A DNA stretch of 64,000 nt from Takifugu bimaculatus (GCA_004026145.2 CP034977.1:281043-345042); one strand, 5' to 3'. Counted from the stretch's first letter, positions 13,401-28,400 are shown. The notes: generated by a model not told the origin, from the letters alone. A program made the numbers and translations.

Positions 13401-16400
13401 ATAACTGACATGATATTCACCTGGACAAACACACATTCACCGCATGTGAGTGTGCGTGTACTTGCTTTCACTTGCTCTCCATTTTGCTGGTACCCACACA
13501 AAGCGGTTCCAAGAAAGCCAGTGTGTGAAGCAGGCTGAACAATGGCAGGTGAAACTTGTGTTGTGTGCGGGGCCGTGTGTTGTGCGGTTTCAGGTGTTCC
13601 CCGGGGACCTGCGGTTATGTTGGCTTGGGAAGCTCATGAGTGATTGGCAGAGGAGTGGGAACAGCAAAAAGGTCAAGGAACTGGTGTCCAACCCTGGAAG
13701 TGACCTAATAAACAGCATTTTCAAGAATTTTGCCATTTTGGATTTGAGTGTGTGACATCATGGAATTGGAATGGCTGGAAGTGTCTCTTAGACTCCAATG
13801 TTGCTTTTTTTTCCTCTATTAGCCTCTCACCCCCTACTTTTATTCCCCCCCAGATCCGCGGAGGGAAGCTGATGATCACGAATGCCCGGAAGAGTGATGC
13901 CGGGAAATATGTGTGCGTGGGTACAAACATGGTCGGGGAACGCGAGAGCGAAATAGCCGAACTCACAGTATTGGGTAATTTTTCTCTTTTCTCCCTCCGT
14001 TCCTTGTGATGTGCACAACACAAGCACGATTACACACTCGATTCCTGTTTGTCTGTGCTCATAAACAAACTCCAGATGTCCAGCTGTGCCGCTCTCATTC
14101 CCAGAGAACTAAATAGTGTCACTGACCTTTATCAGATGGAGTGTGAGATGACCTCCAGTCTTACACATAGCTATGAATCCCACATTGGCCCCAGAAGCCT
14201 CGTCTCCTATTTCACAATAACTGACCTCTGACCCCGATATTCTCCAGCTCCCAGACCTTTGATTTTTATCACCAGTTTCCTCTGTCTCCACTCTTCTGAC
14301 CGCTTTTATCATCCGTTGGATTACGGTTTTGTAAAGACTGGGAATAAAACTAAAATGTCTCTTTTATTGGAAGACTTGTTGAAACCGTTTGTTTTACAGA
14401 GAGGGGGAAAAAAAAGAGTGAACCCCTGACTTGGTGTAGCCGCCACAGACTCTCAGAGCTAAACATTATGATGATGGGATTAGCGAGATGACAGGGTGGA
14501 TTAGACTTGCTTTGCAAACTTTTTCACAGCCTTGTTTTCGGTTTATGTGTAATTTAACATTATCTGGGCGTAACTGTGGCATTTCAATGCATCTGTCCCG
14601 ATGAATCTTAAGCTAACATATCTAATTAGATTGCTTTTTATAAATCTCTTGGAGCCGAGCAAACCAAAACAAAACCCAAGACTTGAGCCGGATTTAAGGA
14701 ATTTCATCATTAAATGGATTCAATTTTAATCTGGGGATACAGGTCTGTGATGTGTAATTTACTTTTTAATTGATGTTTTGCTTTAATCCACTCAGAACGT
14801 CCTAGCTTTGTCCGTCGCCCCAGCAGCCAAGTGGTATTAGTGGACCAAAGTGTAGAGTTTAGATGCGAAGCCCGCGGCGACCCGGTTCCCACTGTACGCT
14901 GGAGGAAAGATGACGGGGACCTTCCCAAAGGGAGGTAAGCCTCACCTCCTGGCCCCCTGTTTTAGACCCTGTTCTTCCCTTTGTCCATGTCCTTGGTATT
15001 CATTATACTTCCTGTTCTCCAGATACGAGATCCGTGAAGATCACACCCTGAAGATCCGTCGACTCATCTCGGCCGACGTCGGCTCCTACACCTGCGTGGC
15101 GGAGAACATGGTGGGCAAGGCGGAAGCATCGGCTACGCTCACCGTCCACGGTAAGAACGCAGCGTTTTCTTCGCCCCACCTGTTCTCAGAGCGCTTTAAA
15201 ATGAACATGTGGTCATCACTTCCAAATATTCTCCCTCAGTTAGCCGATTGATTTCTAATAAAAGAGAAATGCAAAAATCTATAGCTGCTACAGAGCCGTG
15301 CACATGGAGGATGAGCGGTGATTGATTTTGTTTCCCTACACAAGTGGCATTTCTCAAGTGTGTTGAGACCTACTGGACTATTTCTGAACCTATAGAATCT
15401 GTGCGTCTCCTGTGGCCCTCTCCGTCAGACATCTTATTAACACGGTTGGAATATAAAGCGGTCGGTCACACACCCTGAACATTCAGAAAGGAGTCATTGA
15501 AAGAAACTGGGGGGCTGGGATCCACCCCCCACCCAAACCCTCCTGGGAGTCAGAGGAACACAGGGGCCATTTAATGCCAAGCTAATGGGAATGCTGGGAG
15601 TTAGAGGAGGGATCGGCACTCGGGAGATTTGACAGCGAGCGGGCCGGGCCCCGGTGGCGGCTCTCCAACGATGCAGAACGGTTCGGGAAGTGGGGCCAGG
15701 GCCGCAAACCGTGGCGAAGTGTGTGGGGGTGGGTTTGTGCGCTGGGGTCGGTCATATTAACGTCACTCTCAGAAGGCAGCGCAGATATAAGGAGACAAGG
15801 CAATTTCATTCATCGGCCAACCCCCACCCAGACCCCCCGTCTTCACACCTCTGCCCTTCACAATTAGTCCCTGATTTACTCTGTTTAAATCTTTAAATTG
15901 GTTCGAAAAGCAGAATTAGGCTCCCCTGTCAATATGCTGGACGAATCCTCTCCCCTTATTGCAGGTTTGACTCTTTTGGTCTGCGTTAATGATTGAAGCC
16001 GCATCGATGCACCAGTTCAATACGCTCCTCGCCGGCCAGCTCATTTCATCCCTCTTTGGCAGTAACCCCCCCTCCCCGGCACGTTTTACGAGTTAGAAAG
16101 GCAGCAACTAATGGGCGAGGACATAAAACACACACTTGAACAAATAAAACCAGCACAGACCAAGCGAGTAAATGATTGTCCGTGCTCGCTTCCAGTCCTT
16201 GAAACATTTCCACCAGCTCTTCAGATCCCCGTGCCTCATTCCAGAGCGGTCCGCGGGCACCGAGCAGTCCGGCTAATTAAAGAGAAGCGGGCCACAGTCC
16301 CGCACCCGGAAATGACATGCTTCTAATTACAGACGCAGGCTTAGGAAAGGAAAGAGAATCCGGCTAATTGTAGGTCTGAAGGAGCCGGCGGAGCGGCACA

Positions 16401-19400
16401 TAGGTAGTAAGACATCGCTGTCGCAGAGACAACGGTTGTGTGTGTGTGCGTTTGTGTGTCCGTCTGTGGCCGGCGGGCGATGCCGAGGCGCTGCATAACC
16501 GCATAGCCCAATGATATAATTTCAGCCACAGCGAGCTACTGGCAGAGAGTCCCACCGCAAATTGGGTAATGTGAACCCTAAGGCCAACGCAGATTCAATG
16601 TAAATATCCTTTGAGCGGAGCTTTTCTGCCAAATGTGCTGGGATGAGGAAATGGACTATAAAACCAAGACAATTCCAATACTGGATTTAACCAATATACA
16701 TCACGCCACTGTCCTCTCAGCATAGAATATCCCTATTTTTTTAAGGTGGGTCAGTTATGGGGAAGAATCCAGCTCTGTGTGCCCCAGAAAGCACCGTCAC
16801 ACCTTCCCCGGTCAGATTGTCAATGAACAACGGCGTCGTTGTGGCCGCGGCGCCGCGGGGCGTTTTTCTTTACTCTGCTTAATCAGTGAGTCACCGTTTG
16901 AGAGGCGTGTTTGTTGGACTCCTACGCCAGCTTCGGGCTTGTAAAGATGTCAAGTAAAATAATTAATTGATTGATAGGAGAAAAGCATAATTGGCCGCGA
17001 GCCTTGTTTACACTTTGTGGAACCATTCGCAGTATTGATGTCAGGCTGCTGTTGGTGGATGATGCTTCTATTTCAGTGTTTAGTCGCACGTTGTTGCTGA
17101 TTCAGATTCACATCGCCTTCAGCCAGTGGTGCTAAACACCGACGGCCTCCGCCGGCGCCATTTGTGCCGTTTTATCTCGGCATCCCATTTTACTGATGTA
17201 CCACCATCAAACGGATCCACGTTCCATCATCATTTTCTTTCATGGACGCAATAAATCTCTCAAATACGCCGACTCGTCCCTGGACTGCCCCTCAGCTGAA
17301 ATTATTTTGAATGTTTCCCTTCTTGGCTCTGATGTGCAGCTGCAGGGCTGAAGGCCAAATCACGCCATCTCTCTCGCTCCCTTTTTTCCCCTCCGCCACT
17401 CTGATCAGCTTATCGATGAGGCTCCTGTGTAAAGGCCACAACAAAGCAGCCCGCTCAGGTTTTTACACTCCCGTCCCCCCTTCAGTCTCATCGCTGTGAT
17501 CACAGCAGCATGGGAGGGGTCGGGTTACCTCATTAGAGGCTCAGGCACACACGGATGCCTGTGCGTTGGTGCACTCGGGCGTTCTCGGGCGTGGACGCTC
17601 TCATTGCCGCAAGGCGCCTGCAGACAGGCGGCGAGGGCTGCATCTTCTCCTGGCTGCTTCGTGTTTGATGTCGGTCTTATCTGCATTTTAAAGGGCAGCC
17701 TGGGCGGAGGTGAGGGAGAGAGTGTGTGTGTGAGTGTGTGTGAGTGGGGGTGGGGGTGGGGGTTGGTCATTACGGTGACTGACAGCGTTTATGTTTCATG
17801 GGAGCTGTCGAAGCCAACAGATTAGATAACGCGAGCGATCGGGAAGATCTACGAACCGGGAGGGCCCGACCGTTAACGTTCACCTTGCGGTTTTGTGAGT
17901 CGGGCTCTGAACCGGCTGCTCCAACCACATCCTCCATCCTACAAGGACATAGAACACCTGGACCAGGAGGCAGGGGTGACGCTACGATGGGACGCATAAA
18001 ACATCTGTCTAATGTCTCACAATATGGACGTTGTGTTTCTGCTGTCGTTGACATTTTATTCGACCTGTTTATGGCAGGTCCAAATGTTATGTGTGTGATC
18101 ATCTCTGAATCACTGATTATCCTCCGCTCTGCCCTCCAGGATTTCTGTCTCGGCTAAAATACGACACCTCACACTGTTGTTTTCTGCATGTCTCCTCTTT
18201 TATGTCACGCTGTTAATTATTTCTTCATTCATCCATGGGTTTTTGTCCTTGTTGTCTTTTTGTTTCCTTTTTAGTCGTGTCTGGTAAGTTGAAATGTCAC
18301 CCGTCACCTATTCACCGCCCTGACAGAGACAGGAAGCTAGCACCGCTTCCCCCCTCCATCCTCCTCCTTCCATCACTCCACCCTCCAATCAGCACTTATG
18401 TCTTTGTTGTCACGGGCAACAGTGACAAAAGGACATTAATGGGTAAAAAATACGCTCAGCTTGGGCTTCGAAGGTAAAAGCGCCTCATTTCATTCTATTA
18501 TTTCCTCCTTTTGTGCATTAGCCGTCACCTTCGTGGACAGATTGCGTCCATATTACAGACGACAGCTCTCAGATTGCTTCGCTTAGGTTGAAGCGCAGCT
18601 GTGGTATAAAGAAAATATTAAAATGTTTCTAGCCCTATGCTTTATTTGGAGATATCACTGAAGGTCTCAGTCAGTGGCTCAGGGTGTGTCCCCTCACATA
18701 AATGGCCTATTAGACCCAGCGAGGCCGCATGTCGCAGCCCGAGATGGAATTTGTGATTAAGATGCATGAATACTGCCTCCTGGTTGGGGCCTGTGCCGCT
18801 GGGGCGCGCCAGCGTGGACAGATGGCTTAAATTTATTTCCCATTTCCATGTAAATTTTAATGGTCCATGTCCTCGCTGTCGAATACGCATAGACGGACCC
18901 CTTGTTTTTTTTCTAGTTGGGTTATCTGCGATAAGCCGCTAATGCGAGTCTGATTAATGGGCTCTTTAATCGGTTTTACACATGTTTAAAGTTCAAAGTT
19001 TCTAAAAGTTTTGTAAAAAGGTCTGTGCAGGCTGTGGGATCTTGTAATGTTGCTGAGTTGCTGACGGTTTTCTGGGCTGTCCCCCAGTGCCCCCGGTGTT
19101 TGTGGTGAGGCCGCGGAACCAGGTGGTCGGGGTCGGCAGGACCGTCACCTTCCAGTGCGAAGCCACCGGCAACCCTCAGCCGGCCATTTTCTGGCAACAG
19201 GAAGGCAGTCAGGTAAACAACCCCCCCCCACCCCCCCACCCCCCCACCATCCTCCTCTTTATCTTTACCACAGTAATGTGGGGAAGCGAGACGTTGAACA
19301 AGCTCTTTGTCCCCGGCAGAATCTGCTCTTCTCCTACCAACCTCCTCAGCCCTCCAGCAGGTTCTCCGTGTCCCAGAGCGGCGACCTGACCATCACCGAC

Positions 19401-22400
19401 GCCGAGCGCTCGGACATGGGATACTACAGCTGCCAGGCCCTCAACATCGCCGGCAGCGTCATCACCAAGGCCCTGCTCGAGGTCACTGACGGTAAGCGAG
19501 CGCCGTTTTAGCATAAAGGAGGACCGCGGAGGGAATTAGAGGAGCACCGAGAGTAAATTTGAACGTTGGTATTTGGGATAATATTGGGCTCATGCTAATT
19601 CTGTTGGGCTGAACGCTGTGGCGGCGCTGCAGGGCATATTAATGCAGAAAATGAGGTTTGGTCTGGCCTGCTCAGCGTGTTCCTGTCAGAGTTGGAGACT
19701 CTCTGGTGCCTGTGCACTCAGACCGTGGCTCGGGATCTGGTTTCTATGGATTCGCGCTGGTTAGCCTCTCTGTTGGTCCTGCACGGCTGGCTTGCTGCTG
19801 TCTGCTGTGTGGTGAGGTTTGGATTTGGTCCTCTAATCACCCCAAGAGCTGCTCTCTCCCGGCCCGATGGGCCGAGCTCGGCTTCACCCGCAGAGATCTC
19901 TGCAACCATTACTTGTTCTGGGAGCACCTGGATCCCTCCATTCATGTGCCCTCTTCCGTGTCCGGCCCGCGATGCTACGGTCCACCTCTCTCTGCCTGCC
20001 ATGCTCAGCGGATAATAATAACAGTTATTAAAATGAGCGGGCCGCTTCGAGGCCAGCGCTCCTCCACAGGCAGATCTGGTAATTACGGGTCCTGCTGGCG
20101 GCGTTGTTGTAATTGCACCATCTCTGACACAAAAGCAAACACAAAGCGACCCGGAGATCCAGCTGCAGCGCGGTTCTGAGGATCCACGTGCACGCTCAAA
20201 CACTCGCGCGGCCCCCCGGCGCACTCGCACTGCCGGAGATATTCATTTGATTTCACCTCGGCGAATCCGAGGGCGCCGGTAAATCAATGGGGCTGACAGG
20301 AATGGTCATCAATAGTGCTATAAATGATAATAATAATCGGAGGGAGGCAGACATCCTGCAGGAGGAGGCCGATAGATCACGCACAGTTGACACCAAATAA
20401 AAATGGGAACATTATGGATTGCATGTAATTACAGTCGCTGCTACAACGTCTCCACTCGCATCCCCTTTTCTCTGTTACAGCTGCTCTCTTTCCATCTCAT
20501 TCATCCCCCCCTTCTGTCTCAACCCCCCCGTCGTCTCCTGGGCTCTGCAGGCCGATGAGGAGGAGTTTTTGCCGTCCTCGCCGTCATTAACTGCTCTGGC
20601 TCTGTCCAGTTGCCTCTTTTGTTTGTAAAAAAAAAGGGTTGTGTTTCACGGATGCTGCTGTTTTTGTTGGTGGTTGTTTGTGGCAGGGTTTGGGGGGGGG
20701 TGCAAAAGTATCTGACAACGTTTCATTTTAATTACGCTGCTTTTATTCTGCTAAGTCGACTCCTGCTGCTAGATGATAAGAAATTGTTCTAATTGGATTT
20801 CGTTTGTCTCCCGCGCCCGTGTTGCCACGTGCAACAGCCCCGGAACGCGCTGGCTCGCTTCTGTCACCACAAGCACTGATCCTCGCTTTCCTCCCCTCGC
20901 AGTCGTGTCGGACCGCCCGCCGCCGGTCATCCGGCAGGGCCCGGTCAATCAGACGGTGGCCGTGGACGGGACGGTGCTCCTCAGCTGTGTGGTGTCGGGA
21001 AACCCCTCCCCCACCATCCTGTGGAGGAAGGACGGCGTGCTGGTGTCCACGCACGACTCCAGGGTCAAACAGCTGGACACGGGCGCGCTGCAGATCCGCT
21101 ATGCGAAGGTAGGTGCCCGCTTTACTGCACGTCAGGAACACAAATCAGCAGAATCGGGTGTCGGTTCTGTTATTCGTGTTTAAATCACACTTGCTTTTCC
21201 CCGTGAAACGAAACCTGAGCTGCCTCTGGCGTCAAACGGGTGTGTATCATGTCAGCGGTGTGCTGGGGAGACCCCCCGCCGCTGGGTAAATGACGCATGC
21301 CTTCCCCGCCATCACCTCGCCGTCAGAGAGCGTCAGTCTCCTGTCACAGCTTTTGAAACGGGGCGTGTTGACAGACCGTAGAGCCCGTCAGCCTCACGCC
21401 GCCGTTGTTGTTCATATGACGCTGATGGCTCATCGGGGGTGGAGGAAGGCGCTGCGGGGTCAGAGTTTGAGTCCATTTGCGGTGCTCTGATGATTCCACG
21501 TCTCACTTGGACGAGACCACAGCGTGATGTGTGCGTGAAGCCTCGCCGCAGGAGTGGAGAGCCCATGGCATGTTAACGAGGACATCTAGGAGGCGAGAGC
21601 TCATGTGTCGTGTTGTGTTTGGGTTGGATTTTGATTTTTTTGGACACAGTCTGAGGTTTCTGTCCTTATTCCTTAAAAGATTAGTATTCTTTCATCAGCA
21701 TGTTAGCGAGAAACAGGATTTAGTGCGAATCAGCCAAGAAACAGGTTAGCTTTAGCACTCGTAAACAAAAGTCCATGAGGATTTTCCTGCTAAACATTGA
21801 CCTACTGATTTGAAAATACACCTTTTTGTTCCTCGTGGAGCATAAAAAGGTCCTCAATGAATCAGGTCCTTCTAAATTTGAGTGGCTTGCCTTTCCACCT
21901 ATTCTTTTCCACAGTTTTTTCTCTAAAAGTGAGGATGTCGTGATTATTTCTGAATTATGAACGGATCATGTTTCCCCCCAAATTTATTTAATCAACTGTC
22001 TTCGCATCTCCTCCTCCAGCTTGGTGACACTGGCACGTACGCGTGCATCGCCTCCACACCCAGCGGGGAGGCGTCGTGGAAAGCCTACTTAGAAGTTCAC
22101 GGTAAGCCCCGGGGAGAAGAGAAACAATCCGAGTTTGTGTTTTATTTATTAATGTTCTGTTTTTAATTTTCATGAAGAGTTTGGAGTCCCAGTTCAGCCA
22201 AACAGGCCCACTGATCCGAACCTCATCCCCAGCGCCCCTTCCAAACCTGAGGTGACCGAAGTCACCCGCACCTCCGTCACCCTTTCCTGGAAGCCTAATC
22301 CAAACGCCGGAGCCACGCCCACCTCTTACATAATCGAAGCCTTCAGGTAAACATAGTGATGGAGGACGGGAAACTGCTGCGCGGACTTCTGGAAGCCTTT

Positions 22401-25384
22401 CTAAATCCCGTGTGTTGCGCCTCCACAGCCATGCGTCCGGCAGCAGCTGGCAGACATTAGCCGAGCATGTGAAGACCGAGTCATTTGTGCTGAAGGGCTT
22501 GAAGCCCAGCGCAGTCTACCTCTTCTTGGTACGAGCGGCCAACGCCTACGGGCTGAGCGACCCCAGCCCCATCACCGATGCTGTGAAAACACAAGGTGCC
22601 GCCCTGTTTTATCCACGTTGCATCATTTAAGATGCTTTTTTAAATGTATTAATGCTGGCTTTGCTTGCAGACATCCCCCCGACCAGTCAGGGGGTGGACC
22701 ACCGTCAGATCCAGAAGGAGTTGGGAGACGTGGTCATCCACCTCCACAACCCCACCATCCTCTCCTCCTCGTCCATCTGGGTGCAGTGGACGGTGAGTAG
22801 ATATTCCCTCTGCGCTAATTTCAGACAGGTGTCACTCCCCTTTTTGGCGAGACAGCCGCGGCCAGCGAAAGCGAGTCTCCCCGCTGATCACCAGAGCCCC
22901 GAGGTTAGCTTAGCGCTATGCCTCCAGTCAATTTGTCAAGCCGCTCGGGCTGAGATCATTTGCTAACGTCCTGGCACCCCACAGAGGAAGGACATTCCAG
23001 GAGTTCCCGTGTCCTTCTGGCACAAACCTCATCTGGTCACCAACCTAGAAGACAAAAACATCTGCAGTTTTGTCCTCGGCGTCCACTAAATTGCCTGAAA
23101 TTGCGGCTCCCGGCTCTCCGCTGACCACGTGGCAGCATACGGTTCAATGCTGTGTGGCGTGCCAGCATGTGCCCTCTCAGACAGAAAACACTCGATGGCT
23201 GTTAAAACAATGCGAGTGAGAAGGAAGAGGCGGCCAACTTATGCTCTTAAGTGAAAATGGCTTACAGATGTTAGACAGAAGTGAGGCTGAGACCTGGAGA
23301 ACCAGAGACGCCTGATGGGTTTTTTCCTTTCCTAAAGTCTCAGCTCACCTCCAGCTGATCTGCTTATGGTATGGTTTTACTCCTCAGATTACAGGACAAT
23401 AAAGGCAGAGGTTATTGCCATCCTCATGTTGTAGATTCTAGTCCGCAGGGCAGCAGGCTAGCATAAATATAGTCTCCGCTGGGCCCTTTGGCGCAAGTCG
23501 GCTGCAGCTTTCAGGTATTATGAAGTGTCACGGTGAGTGATGAATGGGGCCGAAACCTGAAAAGGATACAGGCGTGTCAGGACTGATTTAAAACTTTACT
23601 GCCCAGTTGCCCAGTCGGCGTGGAATGTTAAAGGAAAACATGGCGCGAGGGAAACGGACATATTTGAGCTCACGCCTCCCCCGTTGGAAGGGGGTTCAAT
23701 CTATTCTCAGTCTGTCGCTTTCTTGGGTTGACATTTTCCTTTGTTTTGGTTGAAATGGTTGAACAGATTTTAAGCTAATGAAGACCACCTGAGCCGGCAC
23801 CAGGTTTAGAGGGGGGGGGGGCAGGAAATCAGTAAAATCTTTACAGGCGAGCTGCCTGTTTTCCACAGGGACATTTAGGGATATTAGCATGCTAGTTCTT
23901 CGGCCTCGTTCCGGCGCAGAGCAACAGTAGTTTGTCTTAATTGAACCAGCAGACAAAATCAATTCCAATCACATTTGCTGCCCTTAATTGGCTACCAAAG
24001 AAGCTGTTTATTAAATGGCTATATGCCGGTAAGTATATTTGCCTCTATAGTCGCACAGAGAAGAGAAAAGAAGAGAGGAGGATGAGGCAGGCTGTTCCAG
24101 CAGCCGGGGTTCTGCTTAACCAGGACCAGACTGAGAGGAACCTCTGGCCAATGATCTCATACTGTGGTTTGCAGAAATCGCTGCTGCAAATGGTGCAGAG
24201 GCAGTCACAGGAAGCGTAGATGAAAGGAGTGAAGGACGATGTGAGAAGTTAGCACCCCATTGCAGACATCACCTCGAGTATCAGTTGCATGAAACCTGCT
24301 CAGCGGGGCGGTATCGTTTTCGCCGATGAGCCAGCTAATCGGAACGCCGTCCTCCGCCAGGTGGAGAAGCAGTCACAGTACGTCCAGGGCTACAAGGTGA
24401 TGTACCGGCCGTCGCCAGAGGGGGCGCAGAGGAGCGAGTGGGCTGTCTTCGAGGTGCGCAGCCCCACGGAGGACAGTGCCATCGTCCCGCAGCTCCGCAA
24501 GGGGGTCACGTACGAATTCAAAGTCCGTCCCTTTTTCAACGAGTTCCAGGGGACGGACAGTGACGTCAAGATGGGCAAGACTTTTGAAGAAGGTGGGGGG
24601 TGTGAGTGTGTGTGTGCATGGGTGCGTGTTTGAGTTCTTGCATGTGCACACGCATGTTTTCACCATTTGCACAAGCACGGCTAGCACAGCTGTTCACAGC
24701 GGGTGGGGATTATGCCATGTTTATATGTGATGCATTCAGGCACGTTGGGGTGCATGTTCAGCTCTTTTAAAGGCACCGTGGGAGCCTCAGTGGAGGCGTC
24801 AGCGTAATTGCACTCAGGGTGCGGTTATTACATGCTCCCGAGCTTCGCTTTTAAAACTATACGCACGTCATAAATTAGAATGGAAAAAAACAATAGAGAA
24901 TTGTTGTTCATCTGTAGGCTGCGGGTGAGTTTTGATTTCTTTTTATTTCACTCTTTGATCCCATTGTGTCTTTGTTATTTTTATAGCTCCAAACCTGAGA
25001 AAAAAAATGACCTTGACGCACTGTAATTTTGTCACATTTGTTATTCCTGATTGGATTTTGCGTAGGCTGTTTACCAAATCATCCTTCTGGTTGCTTTTCT
25101 AAACCCACACAAGATCTTGTTGCACTCATATAAATAGCTTTTAAATTGATGATTAGCTCTTTGTTATCAGCATCACATATGAGCATGGGGGGACAATGGG
25201 GATGTAGCAGGTATGAAAAAAATATATTAAGGTGTGATTTTGGTCCTCTCCCCTCAGCGCCCAGCGCCCCGCCTCGAGAGGTTACTGTGACAGAGAGCGG
25301 GGACAATGGGACTGCCATCATAGTCTCCTGGCAACCCCCTCCAGAAGAGGAGCAGAACGGGGTGGTCCTGGAGTACAAGGTAAC

Positions 25385-25420
<36 letters not shown>

Positions 25421-28400
25421 GAAATGCAGTTATCTCCTGTCTGGGCGAGTGCCACTGATATTGTGGAGGAACACAAAGGGGATGCAAACAAGGATTTGGA
25501 CAAAGCAGATAAGAGAGACAATGCTCAGACAAGGGAAGGTAATGAATTCCTGGTTGAGACACACCTTTGTGTGCTGCTCCTCTGAGAGTCCGACAGCGGC
25601 GCAGCTAAAAGCCGATAAGTTGGCGGGAAGCGCTGTGAAACTCTGCCACCTGCTGGCCATTCAGGAGCAATACAGACAATATCACTCACGATGCGCAGAG
25701 GTCATGAGCAATTAGAAATAAATATTACACAATAGCGGCTAGCTTTGTAGTTTAGATGCTGAAGTATGACTAAAATAAATTCAAATGATTTGATAAAGGA
25801 AGTTAAACGTTTGTTATCATGAGAATAAATGTAGAATGCTGGAAGAACACACTTTGCTCCCAGAGATATGAGTCAGGTGATTGCTCTTTATTATAATTCC
25901 AGTCATATCTTTGGTCCGAGGCAATGCTAATGCATCATTCATCAAACCCCAAGTCCTCTTTTCCTCCTTAACTGCAAGGCAAGGTTAATGCACACATTTT
26001 TTATTGCTTTTTCCTTTGAGCAGTGGCCTGCTCTCGTACATTATGCCCTGCACATCCTGTATTTTAATTAGAAAGACTCTTTTTTCGGTGTCTCATGCCC
26101 TGTACAGCAGCTTAGTGACTAAGGTAGGGACAAGGCAGGGCCTACAGAAGGCTCTGTTGATTTGGCTAAATGTTTGCTGGTGATGGGGTTTTGCCCCAAT
26201 TTCATGGATTTTACACGCAGATTGAGAGCTTTTCCTTTCCCTGCTTAATACTGCACCTGGTCACTCGTCTTATTATGCACAGAAAAAAGAAGTTGTAGAT
26301 TCATACAAGCCAAAACACAGGGACAAGCACGTGTCTGATGGGGTGTTGTGGGTATGGAAGTGTTCAGGCCACTTTGTGGGTCCGACCTTCTCGGTTTGGG
26401 GGTATTAGAGCCTCATTTGCTTCTCATGAGTTCCAGGTTTGCACTGAGACATGTTATGGCTACCCTAGCATGTTGAGCACAGCCTGTAAAACCTAATGCC
26501 GTGCAGTAAAACGTTTTTCTACCTCAGAGATGTAACATAATACCCACAGAGCTGCGAAAAACAAGCAATTATAATGACACAGACCAGCGGCGGCGCCGCG
26601 TCTCCTGGAGCCCCTCGTGACATTTCCTCTTGGTCTTTGTTATGGCAGATTTGGTGCTTGGGGAACGAGAGCAGGTACCACATCAACCGCACAGTGGAGG
26701 GCTCCACTTTGTCCACGCTGATACCCAGCCTGGCCCCGGGGATCCGCTACAGTGTGGAGGTGGCGGCCAGCACCGGGGCGGGACCCGGAGTCAAGAGCGA
26801 TATCACCTTCTTCCAACTTGGTGAGTAGAAACCATTTCCTGTTCCTCGGGCCTGGCTCAGTGGCTGCGTCTGGGTTTGGAATCAGGGTTTTTAGCTGGGA
26901 TCACCCCAACAGGGACCTTTATTTTGGACGTTTTGTTTTATTTATTGCCGAACACCAAAATTATTAACATGGCAAATTTTGGTTGGATTTTCATAAGAAA
27001 TGATGGTCTCCATACAGTTTTAATTTGAAAATAAATCTGCTTATTGCACATTTAATGATATATTTGATGCATGCCATCTCTGAAAACCAGAGAAAGGAGG
27101 TTTCAAAAATTCCTGTCCATATTTGTCCATATGCTCAGGCTTCTGTCCTCTTCTTCAACAGCGATGAAACGCCAGATCTTGTGAGTCGTTTACAGGGAGG
27201 GTTCAGAGGATGATGGCTTAAAAAGACCATTTTCAGTGTCGGGCCACCCTGACCTCCAGTTGCTCTCAGCTCTCCTGCAAACAGGAAAGTCAATAATGGC
27301 TCCTGCACTCCAGGATCAGATCCGACGTGCAATCAGAGCAGAGAGAGACGTGGCTCCGACGGCGCCGGCGGATACTCGGAGAGGGTCGTTTTCAGTTTTC
27401 ATCTCCCAGAGTCCCCGTGCTGGTCCGCTCATGAGCCGCGGCGTGTCCTGGCAGACCGGCAGGATGTGACAGACTGAGCGGGCCGGGACGGGCACGGAGA
27501 GGCGCCGGCTGCTGCCGGTGCAATTCCTCTCTTTCCAAGAGTTCCCGCGGCGATCGTTACCAGCGTGCTCGGGCGGGGGCTCGCCACAACACATTTGTCA
27601 CGCGCCTGCACGCGTCAGCGGCCCGAGGTACCTGTGCGGCTCGCTCAGTCACGTGGCGCGCTCCTGGGAAACAGGAGGACGTGGAGGAGTGTTGCCATGG
27701 TGAGGGACAGGTTGTTTGTGCCTCTGGCTGTACAAGCCAGGAGAGAAGAATCTCAGGGAAGAGTGGAAGAGCGAGCAAAGTTTCTCCTGCAGGAGGGAGA
27801 AGAGCCAGATGAGAAAACCAGACCCGCACACGGTGCCTTTACACCGGATCCCTCGGGCTGCTGCGAGGCATCGGCGCTCGCACGTTTCCCCAGATGTTTT
27901 CTAATTACTGTTGCGTCTGCATCAGAGGGGATGATCTCACTGGATCTGTTTAGATGGTCGTGAAGCGAGGCCTCTCTTTGTTTGCGGCCCAGTCGCGTTT
28001 CCACCGGGCTCATGTGGCACGCAGGCTGTTGTGGAATGTCTTTAGTTGCTCTCGTCTCCTCGGCAGCCTTTTGTGGGGATCTGCGATGAAAGGCCTTTGA
28101 AATGCAGAGAGACAGGGCTCCAGATCCACAAACCAGACTCACAAACTCCTGCTAGGACGGTCGTTTCTCCTGGTGGAGACAGACGAGGCTTTAGACTGAT
28201 GTTCTTTGTGTTTTTTAATAGATATTCCTGCATTTTGATATTCCTGCATTTTTTAAAGTACAGGAGGACGACTCTTTTAGTCCTTTCACCTCTGTGCTCA
28301 CATTCTTTCCACTGTCTTATCCTTATTTGCACCAACAGATCTACTTTTGTCCCCCCTAATCCTGCTCTCACGTCTCCTCCAATCACATCCTCAGATGCCT

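Noticed and set aside
22985..23089. Possible alternative terminal exon of robo1 (about 34 codons ending in TAA)
   Set aside because: The acceptor has only a weak pyrimidine tract, and the encoded peptide resembles nothing in Robo; inclusion would truncate FN3-2.
27565..27963. 132-residue plus-strand open frame in the CpG-rich block
   Set aside because: No recognisable domain, and it overlaps other open frames; more likely a composition effect.
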